The translations under genes were made by a program, and so were the position numbers. Below, in pieces: positions 22,526 to 33,600 of a DNA stretch of 64,000 nt. The notes beneath the pieces are model-generated. The model saw only the letters and a program-made list of their open reading frames with translations. It did not search any database and was not told the DNA's origin. The stretch's first letter is position 1. Each line of letters begins with the position of its first letter. Source of the stretch: Lytechinus variegatus (taxonomy: Eukaryota; Echinodermata; Echinoidea; Temnopleuroida; Toxopneustidae); assembly GCF_018143015.1 (NCBI RefSeq), contig NC_054741.1, positions 67,029,754-67,093,753 on the forward strand, in the 5' to 3' direction.

Positions 22526-23681
22526 GTAACATACGTTACCATTTTGGCAATATACGTTACCAAAACCGTTTTTATTTTTTTGGGGTAATTTCATATCAAG
22601 GTATTGGAATCAATTTCATTGATCACACACCAGAAATGTAATTCTCTAATCGTGGTTATTACAGCACTATATTTTCACGTTTTATTTAAAATATTTCTTT
22701 TTTATTTTAGGTTATTTAATATTCCTTCCTGATTCGAATTATTTATTTAATTTCAGGTTTGGTTAGTCCATTGATTAATAATTAAAATTAAACTTGTGAC
22801 TTCCTAACTTTATTTACTCAGTTGAAGAAGTGTCATTCTTAACTATAAAAGTAAACATACTGTCAAAATTGTTGAAAAATTGTTATTATATCTTGCAAAA
22901 TCAGATAATGTAAAAATTGAAACCTATGTTACCATCTCTGAAACATGCGTTACTATTACAGGCTGAAGATGTAGGACTGAAAACTGAAAAATTGTTGCAG
23001 TACAATAAGAACTAATTGCACTTTTTTATAAAGTACTATATTTATAATAGCTTATTCAAAGAATCATGACTAACCATTCATGCTCAAGAAAATTATGAAA
23101 ATAATGAAAGTTAGTACTCACTTATGTTCTTTTTGACACTTTAATATGGGAATCAGGCCAGAGCACATGCTTTCATGAAGACTCCATGTGGTTGCTAAGG
23201 TTTCTTTCTGTTGTCGTAGTTGGTGTGATTATTTTATAATTGCAAGTGGCATGTATGGAGTCGAAAATTGATTGATTCACTGGTAAATCAAGTGGAAGTA
23301 CAAATATGGTAACGCATGTTTCATAACGTAGGTTACAAAATTATTATTAATTGTTTATTATTCTAAATTTGAAGCAATTGTTTTCACCACTTATCTATTG
23401 GATACGTTAAGTATTTAAATAGCTAAAATTAATTAAAGACTCAAAACCCGTACCCCTTTATATAAGGCAAACTCATGGTAACGTAGGTTTTATTCCTTAA
23501 AAACATGTTTCATATTTTTCAAAAGATTGACTAATGGCAGAAATTATTTTAACTGTGTGACACCAATGTGCATGTTTTAAGTTTTTACAGTTTTGAGAAC
23601 ATAAAATATCACTGATAAGCCGGCAATTATGATAAGTCTTCCCCGTGTAATATTATGATAAAAAATAGTAACGTATGTTAC
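22526..23681. promoter_or_regulatory. Right array of GTAACGTATGTTAC-like sites
   Basis: Sites at 22526-22539 (GTAACATACGTTAC), about 22551-22561, 22922-22933, 22942-22953, 23309-23320, 23323-23336, 23478-23489 and 23668-23681 (GTAACGTATGTTAC). Orientation is mixed, as expected of a near-palindrome. They fill the transposase's 5' flank and mirror the left array. Confidence 0.6.
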
Positions 23682-24043
23682 ATTAAATCTGAGACAGATT
23701 TCATTTGGTGAAAATCATAATTTCAAGCAAAAACAGTCACATCCTTCTCTCATATTTCTTACAACCGATACAAAAATGTGTATATAAAGGCAGTTTCTGG
23801 AGCATATTACAATGAATTGTTAGTGAAATTGGCAAAAACTTTACGATTTTTTGATAAAAGACATGGGGTTTTTCCTACCTTGCGCCAATTCCTCATGCAA
23901 TTACTATTTTCAGGGACTTTATACATCATCAAAATTGTTTATGTTTTTATCAGTAGGTCCCATAGAATAGCTTGGATTGAAAATTTTTGCTCTGTAAAGA
24001 TATTTTTTGTCAGGATGTGAGCAGAACCATCGCGGACATCAAA

Positions 24044-24078
24044 ATCTCTGAATTGTGCCGAGTTAGTGGGTTTGGCCC
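24044..24078 (-). repeat. Right terminal inverted repeat of the DNA transposon
   Basis: Ends ...TGCCGAGTTAGTGGGTTTGGCCC on the plus strand, the complement of the left end with about four differences in 35. ACAG follows at 24079-24082. Confidence 0.8.
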
Positions 24079-24082
24079 ACAG
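24079..24082. other. Target-site duplication ACAG, right
   Basis: Second copy of the four bases that precede the left terminal repeat at 18231-18234. Confidence 0.75.
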
Positions 24083-26524
24083 GTGTCCCTGGTGTGACCC
24101 TTTCCTTTGGTAGATCTGCCATGAACTGGGTGCCGCGAGGTACATCTCTCCTCTTGCACTGTAGGCAATGACCCAGAATCCTCTTGACTTCTGCAACTCC
24201 CTTTAAGACCCAATATTTGGACCTAAAGGATGCCCATGTCATCCCTGCACCAGAATGACCCACTTGCTTGTGGTGGTGCTCTATCAGCAAACTTGTCACA
24301 TGATGATGATTTGGCAAGATGAGAGGATGTTTGGCCGTGTCCCCAATCAGAGCTCTGTCAAGTCTCCCTCCTACTCTTAACATCCCATCCTTGATAATGG
24401 GATTCAGCTTCCTGAGAGAAGTCTTTGATGATGATGATGATACATTAAAGGCAGATGGGAAGACCTGCCTTTGTACATGCTGAATGAGTGCTCGTTCAGC
24501 CTTCTTCAACTAATGGAGTGTGAGTAGTCTTTTTACTTGACACGGGAATGGAGATGATCCTTGACTTGCAAAATCCACGCAACTGCCCTTTTCAGGCGGT
24601 CCCATGTTGAGTACCTGTAAATCAATGACTCAATGACATTCCTCTTGACTTCAGGATCTTCTGGTAGTTCGCCATCAAGTGAATTCTTCCTTGATTGGGG
24701 AGTAATGGAGCACCTCGGCCACTCAGAATCACCTTTCTTCAAGAAGTCTGGGCCATCCACCCATCGAGACAACATTGTTGCTGGAATTCCTCTGGAACCG
24801 TCATCAGCAGGCTTATGTCCATCAGTCAATGTGACTGAGCCTTCCATCATCATTTTTGCCCTTCGATCATCAGTGGACTCAACAGGTAAATTTGCTTCAT
24901 CTCCTTGCATCTAATCCATCTGCCAGAACCTTCCCAGCTGAATCGTAGAACATCGTAAGATGTCTAAGAGGCCGTGAACGTCACAAGACATAGGACGTAG
25001 CTAAACGAGGAGAACCATAGCGATACATGGAAACGTGGAGACACGTAACATCAAGAGACATAGATGAAGCAGTATTCACAGTTGTCAGCTTGAAGGTGTT
25101 CCTACTGACCACTCCAAGCTCATGTATGAGACCATGCTCACAGAGCGACACGTCACTCCCATTGTCAAGGAGTGCCCATGTTGTAACATCTTTATCTCCA
25201 TTAACAACTCTTAACAGGAACTACTCTTAAGGAGACTGCCCTCCTGCCACCAACCGCATGGGAGCTACTTTCATTCAAACTCCCGGCCCCAAGTTGCAGC
25301 TCTCCTTGTTCAGGATCCTTATCCTCCTTTGGCTGGAGGTCAAGATGGAGATTAGGGTGTGATTCTTCTTTCCACATCCATCTTTTCTGCAAACGCCCTT
25401 GTTTTTACACTCCTTTACTGCATGGGACGGTTTTAAGCAATTGAAACAGAACTTGTTCTGTTTTACAAGAGCGTGCCTCTCCTTTAATGATTTTCTTTTA
25501 AAGTCTTCGCAGCTTCCTAGTCCATGCCCCTTAATAATACAGCAAGGGCACTTAGCAGTTTGTGCTTCCTTTGCAGTGCTGAAAACTGCACCACTTATTG
25601 GTTTGTTTGATGATTATGCTGGCTGCTTTTTACCAGACTGACTCCTGCCAATGTGCTTACCAAAGACATTGCTGGCCACCTTCGCAGCCTGTTCCACAAA
25701 ATCAGTAATGTAACTGAAATTTGGGATGACGGGCCTTACCTGTGCAAAACTGTATGAGATAATTTAAGCACATCCTTTCATCATTCACTCTATCCCCTAT
25801 GTTCACCTCAAATGTATTCATGAATTTCAGGTAATTGACTGGATTGCCAGAAAAGGGTTGAATATCTGGTTTTGGCAAACTCATAGCCGTAGCAAGCATA
25901 TTTGCAATTCCTAGATCACTCCCCTTATTTGCTGGACCTTTCTTGTCCCCATCATGGCCTGCCTGCTCCTTCTGAGCACCTGCAACAACCTTGTCTGTAT
26001 TGGGGATAAAATCATTTGCATGCACATTCAATACATTTTCCTTGCCCTCTTCAGGACTTTGTGCCTGTTGGTTGCACCATGCCTGCGTTCCGTGATCTAT
26101 GTCGTAATGTCTGGCTCAGGCATTCCCGAAGAGCCAAATTACTGTTACCTCCTAACACATATTGTTCATTTTCAGCCTCTTGCCACAAAGCTGCTTCAGC
26201 TCTGGCGTTTTCCAGTTCGTTTTCCGCTTTCATTTTATCCATTTCCTCTTTCCTTTTTCACTTTTTCCCAAGTTCTTGTTCTATGAGCAATTGTTCTTGT
26301 CTTTTCCTTGCAAGCTCCTCCTTTATCCTGGCTTCCTGCAGCCTTGTGCTGGCAGTGGTACTGGCCCTTAATGTTGCCTTCGATGATGTCGGCCTTTTGT
26401 CTTCCTTCTCGGCAGCGACTTCCATTTTAAGATCTGCGTTCCTTCACACCTTGATACACAGTTGAAGACGTCCGATGTTATAAATTATGAGGACGTCCAA
26501 GAGTTGTAAACTTTTGAGTGACAC

Positions 26525-26717
26525 ACACACGTTCTCACGAGTGACCACACCCATACACCCGCTTATGATACGTCGCACACAAGGTGCATGTATATGTTGA
26601 GAATAAACATTCATTCAACTGTACAAGGCGTTGCTTGGATTTATTCTTTGTCGTCTGGTGTCCTTGCTGATGTGCGTTTGAACTTTGTCGATACTGGGGT
26701 TTGATTCTGCAGCTACA
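26525..26717 (+). repeat. Right end repeat of the BEL/Pao fossil, inverted
   Basis: Matches the complement of 17661-17850. It lies beside the gag-like part but points the opposite way from a normal 5' LTR of a minus-strand element, so this end has been rearranged or belongs to another insertion. Confidence 0.6.
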
Positions 26718-26773
26718 ATGACCATTCCTTGTGCTAAAGAAGATGTCTAAAATTCATCCAGTCTTAAGAAGAA

Positions 26774-27069
26774 GCGCCGTGGTGTAGCGGTTCTGACTCT
26801 CGCCTTGTAATCAGAGGGTCGTGTGTTCGAATCCCACCATGGCCTAGCGCCCTTTGGCAAGGCATCAATCCACACTTTGCCACTCTCACCCAGGTGCTAA
26901 TTGGGTACCGGTAGGAAACAATCGTCATTGTGGTTGGTTTAGCAAGTTTGCGCCTAACAGGCTGCTTGGAATGCTATGAATCCAGTGACCGGGTAATAAT
27001 AATTGTGAAGCGCTTTGAACAGTCGTAGATTGATAAAGCGCTATATAAATGCCAATTATTATTATTATT
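26774..27069 (+). mobile_element. tRNA-derived SINE with (ATT)n tail
   Basis: A-box-like 'gtggtgtagcggtt' and B-box-like 'gtgttcgaatcccacc' form a good tRNA-like head. A non-tRNA body follows ('cccaggtgctaattgggtaccggtaggaaa') and ends in 'aaagcgctatataaatgcc' plus (ATT)n. The copy at 6727 shares the body. Confidence 0.75.
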
Positions 27070-27728
27070 AAAACAGTGGGAGTAAATTTCCTATAACCTT
27101 TGTTAAACTTTGAAAAATGTTGAAGGTTCCATTTAAATAGTTGTAAAAATTAGAATTTTAAACTGATAAGATCAGATTTTAAATGAAGCTGATGGGAGAC
27201 AATTAAAATGTCAATCATTTGTAAAGTCAAGCATGACTTATGAACAGCTTTATGAAACACCACCCAAATGGTCTGAATGATAAACAGCTCTACTATTAGA
27301 ATCAATTTGAAGAAAACAAAGGTGACAGTGAGAAGTAAGGCAGAAAAGAGAAGCATCATGATCAATGTCATAAAACCATTGAGTATTAGTAATCTAATAG
27401 TTAACATGTATCATAAGTAGTCCATTTTGAACAATCATGCGATGTTCAACTCATGACTGGAGGTTTAGTTGTTACATTAAAGTAAAAGTCTGTTGGAAGA
27501 AGTGTTAATAGTATGAAGACAACGTCATTGGGGGTGAGATGAAGACTACAGTATCAGCTACCGTGAAATAGAATTGTACTGAAGATATATTCCAGAAGAA
27601 AACAAATGCTTTGTAATTCAGATTTCTGAACAGATACCAGTGTATTACAAAACTTACATTATTGTAATCCTGAATCACTGTTGTACCTGTAATATGTTTT
27701 TAATACATTCTACAAATAATGAATATCT

Positions 27729-28553
27729 GGGGCGGTATTCTGAGGTCATTTTATCTTTAAGATATTTTATTTCATCTCTTAAAATGAAATTGGTATTCTG
27801 AGATGACATTTTATCTGAGAGATGAGAGATAAAATTTTCAATTTTATCTTGCATATAAATTTTATCTTGCGTAACTATAGATGATACGCAACAGAACAGT
27901 GGTTGCGTAGACATACCCATCGTGTATCTGGGTATTGCAACGGGGATGATGTGCTTGCGCTCATGTTACTTTGAGGAAAAAAATTTTTTTAAGAGGGTAG
28001 GGGCTATTTTACCTCTGCGACGTTGATTTCACCAATATTTCTAGGTGAATTAACCCCAAATTTTGACATGAAAATGAAGATAAAATATATTTATTGAGAA
28101 TAACACCTTAACGTTATTCCTGTACAATCAGAAAGTATTTCGTATGATATATCTTGACTAATATTGTCTTTGAAATGATGCTTGAAAAGATGCGATGGAG
28201 ACTTCGAAAAAAGATGAGAGTATTGTCCTTTTTGTTAAAAGAAATCTCTGTAAAGACGCGCAAGCGTATAGTGTAAGCGTATTTTAAGTCAATAAATTGA
28301 CGCAATCTGTCCCCTTTGACACACCTCCTGGCGGAATAGATTTCAATTGGTTGAGTGACACGAGAGAACTATAAAAGCGCGTTTCTAATTGGATATTGAT
28401 TAAAAAGTAGGTGTGTCTTACAGAGATTAAAATGAAGATAAAATTGTTCTCAGAATACCAATTTGGAGAGATTTTAACGGTATTTTATCTCACTGATTTT
28501 AACTGGGATGAAATATTTTATTTGAGATAAAAGGGATCTCAGAATACCACCCC
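27729..28553. mobile_element. Inverted-repeat element (GGGGCGGTATTCTGAG ends)
   Basis: Left end 'ggggcggtattctgag' and right end 'ctcagaataccacccc' are inverted. Sub-terminal copies of 'attggtattctgag' and 'ctcagaataccaat' repeat the signal inside (near 27789 and 28450), and 'attttatctc' motifs recur. About 825 bp, non-autonomous. Confidence 0.7.
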
Positions 28554-30528
28554 TGGACATTTTCATTTGACAAAAAGTGAGAACTCACTACATCCATAGA
28601 ACATAGAACATCCATCTTTATCTCATATCTTGATCTGTCTGTCTTTATATCATTTGCTCCCTCTAAGATAATGTAATATTCTAAGGACATGTTCATAGAT
28701 CGTATCCCTGTTACCATCTTCTTGTGTACTTGAATGTCAACACATATATAGTTCTTTTATATATTATATGTAAAAATGTTTATACAAATTTTGATTAATA
28801 TTTGTATATTTATTTAAGGGGACTTAAATAACAAAAAATAGCCATGATATCCAGTTCATGTAGGTCCCCTATCATGTCATTTTTGTTATATTTCATTTCA
28901 TTATATTTCAAATTAAATAAATTTGTAATACCAGTAATGCAAAGAAAAGATGTGACATATGATTTTATTTTAGATTTATTACTATCATCTTTAGGGGTTC
29001 TCTAGGCTGAAAGTATCATCAAAATCTAATAACAAATGTTCTCCATTTCTCTTATTTTATAAAATCATAAACATGTGTGTATGATATGTCTCCCTTATGA
29101 TGGAATATGTTGAAGCAATGCATATATATGCAAAAAGTCAAGTTGTCAATCCAATATTTTTCATTCTTGGAGGACATAATTTGAATAAACAATTTCATGT
29201 AATTAAATACAAAAGAACAAGTGGGGATATGACATCAGTTTGCTTATTGAATAACATTCATGAAGACATGCATAGAACTGTTTCACTGAAATATAGAGAT
29301 TTTCACAGATTTCACAGCCCAGAGTACCCCTTTCAAATTACTCAAATCATACTGCTCTCTCCTATATATATATTATCCTTCCTCTTTCTACTCAATTTAA
29401 AGACCCAAATTGGAGCTGAAAGTGTAATCGACAAATGGCCAAGTTTTAGGCATATTTACGGCTTGACAGTATTCTGCTTACAAAAAAACTCACATTAACA
29501 GGCTTCATTCAGCTTCGAAACAGCCCAAACTATGTGATATCACACTGTTTCAGAAGAGTTGTGATTTCCTAGGTTTGTATGTAGAAAAGTTATCTTTTTT
29601 GTTTTTCCAGATTATGAACTCATTTTTTTTTATCAATTGCAGTGGAAAGTGGCACTAAAAATTATTCAGTGCTCAAGTGGATGGAAACCTACAACTCTTC
29701 ACTAGGTCCTTTTGTGATTTCTCTGTTTGGGTCATGTTATTTGTTTTACACATAATCTGGATGCAGATAGAATTAGAAAGCTGGGCCAAATAAGCAGGAA
29801 ATGAAATAAGGCAATAACAATTATAACTAGTCCAATGCTGTAGATTTCATCAATTTCAGCCTGCAGGAAAAGATGTTTATGATATCACTGTGATAGAAGT
29901 GAAGAAATTCAAATACATAATATCAAAAGAAGAAAAATCAATCAATTTTTCTGTGTACAAACAGAATCTTAATGCTTCTGATAATGACGCCAATTTAAGG
30001 GCCTATTATTTTCATACATGTAGCTTGATAATTGAGGGTACTTTACAGCAAAGTGTTCAGTTGGTAAGCAGTGAAAATGAAGCTTGCATTGCTGTATAGT
30101 ACTAGTAGTATAGAAAAATTTAGATTGGTATATATGACTTGTCAATATCACTTTTTTGTTCTGGTCTGGGTCTTTTTAATGTAACATTGTCATGTCTTGT
30201 TTTCATTTGGGGCCTCAGTATCAGTTTTGCACTGAGATCGTGTATCAATCTATGGGTCTCTCATCCATGCATTCTTAAACTCCCTTTTGACCTCCCAGAC
30301 AGACACCCCCCCCCCCCCCCTTCAGATATTAACCTCATCCTCTCACAGCCTCAAATCTGCTACATACTTCATTTTACAAAAAAAAAAGAAATGAGCAATT
30401 TTTACACCAATATACATCTCTTTATTGAAACTAAAATGTCTGGATTACCCTGTAAGATAAATTTCTCCCTTGATTACCATGCATGCACCACCACATAACC
30501 TGGTTGGGTCTAGCAAATAAGTGGCCTG

Positions 30529-30699
30529 GTGGGTGTTTCATAAAGCTGTTCGTAAAGTTACGAACGACTTTATGCACGACTGGAACATGTTCTTGGGTCA
30601 TAACTCAATTACATAGGGCTATCACATAGAACTAGAAAGGATCACCAGTCATGCGTAAAGTCATTCGTATCTTACGAACAGCTTTATGAAACACCCACC
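30529..30699. mobile_element. MITE of the 'GTTTCATAAAGCTGTTCGTAAG' family, copy B
   Basis: Ends 'gggtgtttcataaagctg' and 'cagctttatgaaacaccc' are perfect inverted repeats that continue to 'ttcgta'/'tacgaa'. The best preserved of the three copies in the window. Confidence 0.75.
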
Positions 30700-33600
30700 T
30701 GTTTGGGCATGAAGTAATAGAAATTAGATTTTCATTTTAAAAGTTCAAATTGTTCTATTGTATATCTGGTCATTACATACCATTGAAGAGAATAGTTGAA
30801 TTTATTGTTCAGTGAACAGGTTTATCACACTAAAAAAAACTACATGATAGGTCACTTTATTCAAGTAAATATATTGAAATATATGTTCAACAACTCTTAT
30901 TTGTCTCTTAACATTTCTACCAATATCATACAAAACAGATGAAGTCTGTCTACATGAACATAATACCTACTAGGTATAGTTAGTACACACTTTACATAAT
31001 ATGTTGCTAACCAATATATTTGAAAACTTAAAACCATCAATGCTTAATGATTACCTTGAATACACATAATAGAAAAATAAAACAAAGTTTAGGACACATC
31101 TTTAGTTCTGCACATGTATGAATAATAATTTCAAAGAGCACATGAATGTTAATATTACTACATGACAATAACATAATGAAATAATAGAAATGCTTTTTCC
31201 CAGACTTCAGCATTTGAATTCATACAAAAAAACAAAATACATATCCCTACAGGGGATGGGCGATTTCTTTTGAATGATACCTTCATGATAAAAAAAAAAT
31301 TCTACTTCAATTATTTAAAATGCCCATGAAGCAATTGAAATGGTAAACTTGCGAAAATAGCACAAAATTAAAATGAGCATTACATATATCAAATCTGAAT
31401 TTGCCAAACATGCCAATGCATTAATTGATCAGCTGGAACTAATTGTTAATTGATTTAAAATTGGCACCTCAAATTGACCACATGCCAGAAAAAACCTATA
31501 AAAATGTACACCATTATTGAAGGATAGTATTGCCATACCGTATGTTGCATAGTTTCTGTCCTGTATATATGAACTAGTAGTTTAGGCCTGTGCTCGCTCT
31601 CATGTTTGATGAATTTTAACTTTGGGACCAGATACCTCTGATTTGACAGTGGATGAGTTCACTTTTATCAATTCAATTTTCAGATAGGGGTATTTCACCA
31701 AGCTGCAAAGTGAGCAAAGCTTGACATGTAAAGAAAATTGCAGTTCTGGCAGAAAAGGTTGTGAAACATTTCCTTGTTGAAAATCTTGTTTTATTATCAT
31801 AAAAAAAATTGTACATTTTCAAGTAAGCAAAATTGGCAACCCCCTCCCCCCAAAAAAAAAAAATCTGCAGTCACATGTATTCTCAGTTCATGCTAAACTC
31901 AGAGTGATACATGTAATATGAAGAACATCTGAAAAATACAAGAATGTTTCATATTCTTAATATCAAAATTTTTGTTATGGCCTTGTTTTTCATTTACATA
32001 GGGGTCACCACTCAGGGGGGAATCATGTTCCTCTCTATAGCTTTCAAGTGACAAAAAGAAAGGAAAAGGGGGAGTATTGTAAAAACGAGTTTTGGGTTGT
32101 GATCAAAGAAATTATACAGTACATTAACTTTTCAACAGAAAAATATCCCATTAGATTTTCTCACCCTCACATCACCCCCCCCCCCTTCAAAATACTCAAA
32201 TGTTGCCTTTGGTTTTACACTCAAGGCATATTAAACATTAAAACAAACAGATCTGCAGTAATTGTACAAAGCAGGACATCTATGAGCAATGAGTTTTCAA
32301 TATACAGTGCATCAATTCTTGAACATGATTATGAACACACGTCTAAAAACAAAATGGTATATGTATAGTTTTACATTCGACAACAAGATGTTGGATTTTT
32401 TTCATATAATTTAGTTATATATACACACACTTGTATTAGCATTCAGAGTACACTGACACTTTGGTATTTGATATTACACAATGATAAAGAAAGTAACTAT
32501 TAATCAAACCACTCGTAAGTTCCTCCATTCCATTGTTTTTTTTAATGACATCACATGGTGCCATGGTCAATGCACCATACAAACCTGAGTATGTATTCAA
32601 TACCTAGCTTGTTGGTTCGCCTTTGACCAGTTAACTAAATACTACAAGTTCAATTTATTTCAAAACAAAACCATGTTCGAGATTCCTACTCCTCACTGTG
32701 TAAATATTCGCTATATATATCATAGCACCCGGTACGTATAACTGACTGACCATTTTCACAATGTAGTCAGGTTAAATGCCATTGACGTTTGCCTGGAGAT
32801 GACTAGTCCTGTGCACCAGTTTGGTTGTATCTCATTGATTTGAACTGAAGGATCTCCATTCAAACGTAACTAACTAAAAAAAACTACGCAAGTCACAAAT
32901 GCACCATTCTGATAGGTTAAAAATGAAGTTGCGTTTTAAATAGAAGCATGAATTTGAATGTAACTGCTTGTGTAACATGCCCCCAGGTAATGCTTCTCAA
33001 TAGAATCAGTGCATACTGTGAAGGTAACATGTCTAGGACCATTTCAATTTCAAATGTCATTCAAGTTGATATCAATTTTCGGACCAAAGTTTTAATAAAT
33101 TCCATGTAACTTTCAAGTCTTCAAACCCACAAAATGCTGAGTTGTATCTGAGTCTGTTATAAAACGATTCTGCATAGAATTTAAGGTCCTAATTTAGACC
33201 AAGTTTGTCAATGAAAATCAAAACTTAAGGGTTTCGGGCTTTGCACTTGATAAAATAATGTATTACACTATATTGCTTGCCTATCAAAAATGAGAACCAT
33301 TGATTCATCTTACCATCTGGAATTACGAGCTATAGTCCCAGGAACAAATGTTAGGTCATTTGTAGATACATAATACATGAATTATTACTGGTGGAAGAAC
33401 TTGTGATGAGAATTACATCTGTAATTCAACAGAATTCTATCAATATTTACTTTTCTAAAATGATAAAAATGTTCAAAACAATGAAGGAAAATGAGATATA
33501 CATATATACACACCATAAAATAGTGATGAGAATGATAACAGTAAGTCAAAACCTACAAAAATCAACCTCTCTGTATGAAAGAATACTTCTGCACACACTG

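Larger units (their letters stand above)
18235..24078 (-). mobile_element. 5.84 kb DNA transposon with ~35 bp TIRs, ACAG duplication and DDE transposase
   Basis: Left end GGGCCAAAACCACTAACTCG; right end complement GGGCCAAACCCACTAACTCG. The repeats agree at about 31 of 35 positions and continue 'GCACA(t/a)TT(g/c)AGA'. Both sides carry ACAG. The element holds one transposase on the minus strand (19896-22392, three frame lesions) with about 1.65 kb of non-coding sequence on each side. Eleven or so copies of a GTAACGTATGTTAC-like site are scattered through those flanks. A 4 bp duplication and GGG-beginning ends recall Sola-type elements, but I cannot assign the superfamily. It is younger than the BEL element it interrupts. 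Confidence 0.85.
17661..26717 (-). mobile_element. Broken BEL/Pao LTR-retrotransposon fossil hosting a DNA transposon
   Basis: Read on the minus strand. Gag-like sequence occupies about 25700-26430 (SLPKPDIQPFSGNPVNYLKF, typical of BEL gag). A cysteine-histidine knuckle and aspartic-protease-like part follow (about 25000-25640). A pol segment upstream of integrase, then the integrase zinc-binding and core segments ([29 protein letters not shown]), lie on either side of the inserted DNA transposon (18235-24078). No reverse transcriptase segment is recognised. It is broken, with many breaks, and is a fossil. The ~170 bp end repeats are about nine-tenths identical by eye, suggesting moderate age, but are in inverted rather than direct orientation. 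Confidence 0.8.

Noticed and set aside
26016-26465. 149-residue open frame on the plus strand
   Set aside because: It is antisense to the gag-like part of the BEL/Pao fossil.
26774-26846. Possible tRNA gene with good A and B boxes
   Set aside because: Followed by a SINE body and (ATT)n tail shared with the copy at 6727; acceptor ends do not pair well.
29097-29498. 133-residue open frame on the plus strand
   Set aside because: Low-complexity composition, no family resemblance, no splice sites, in AT-rich repeat-like sequence.
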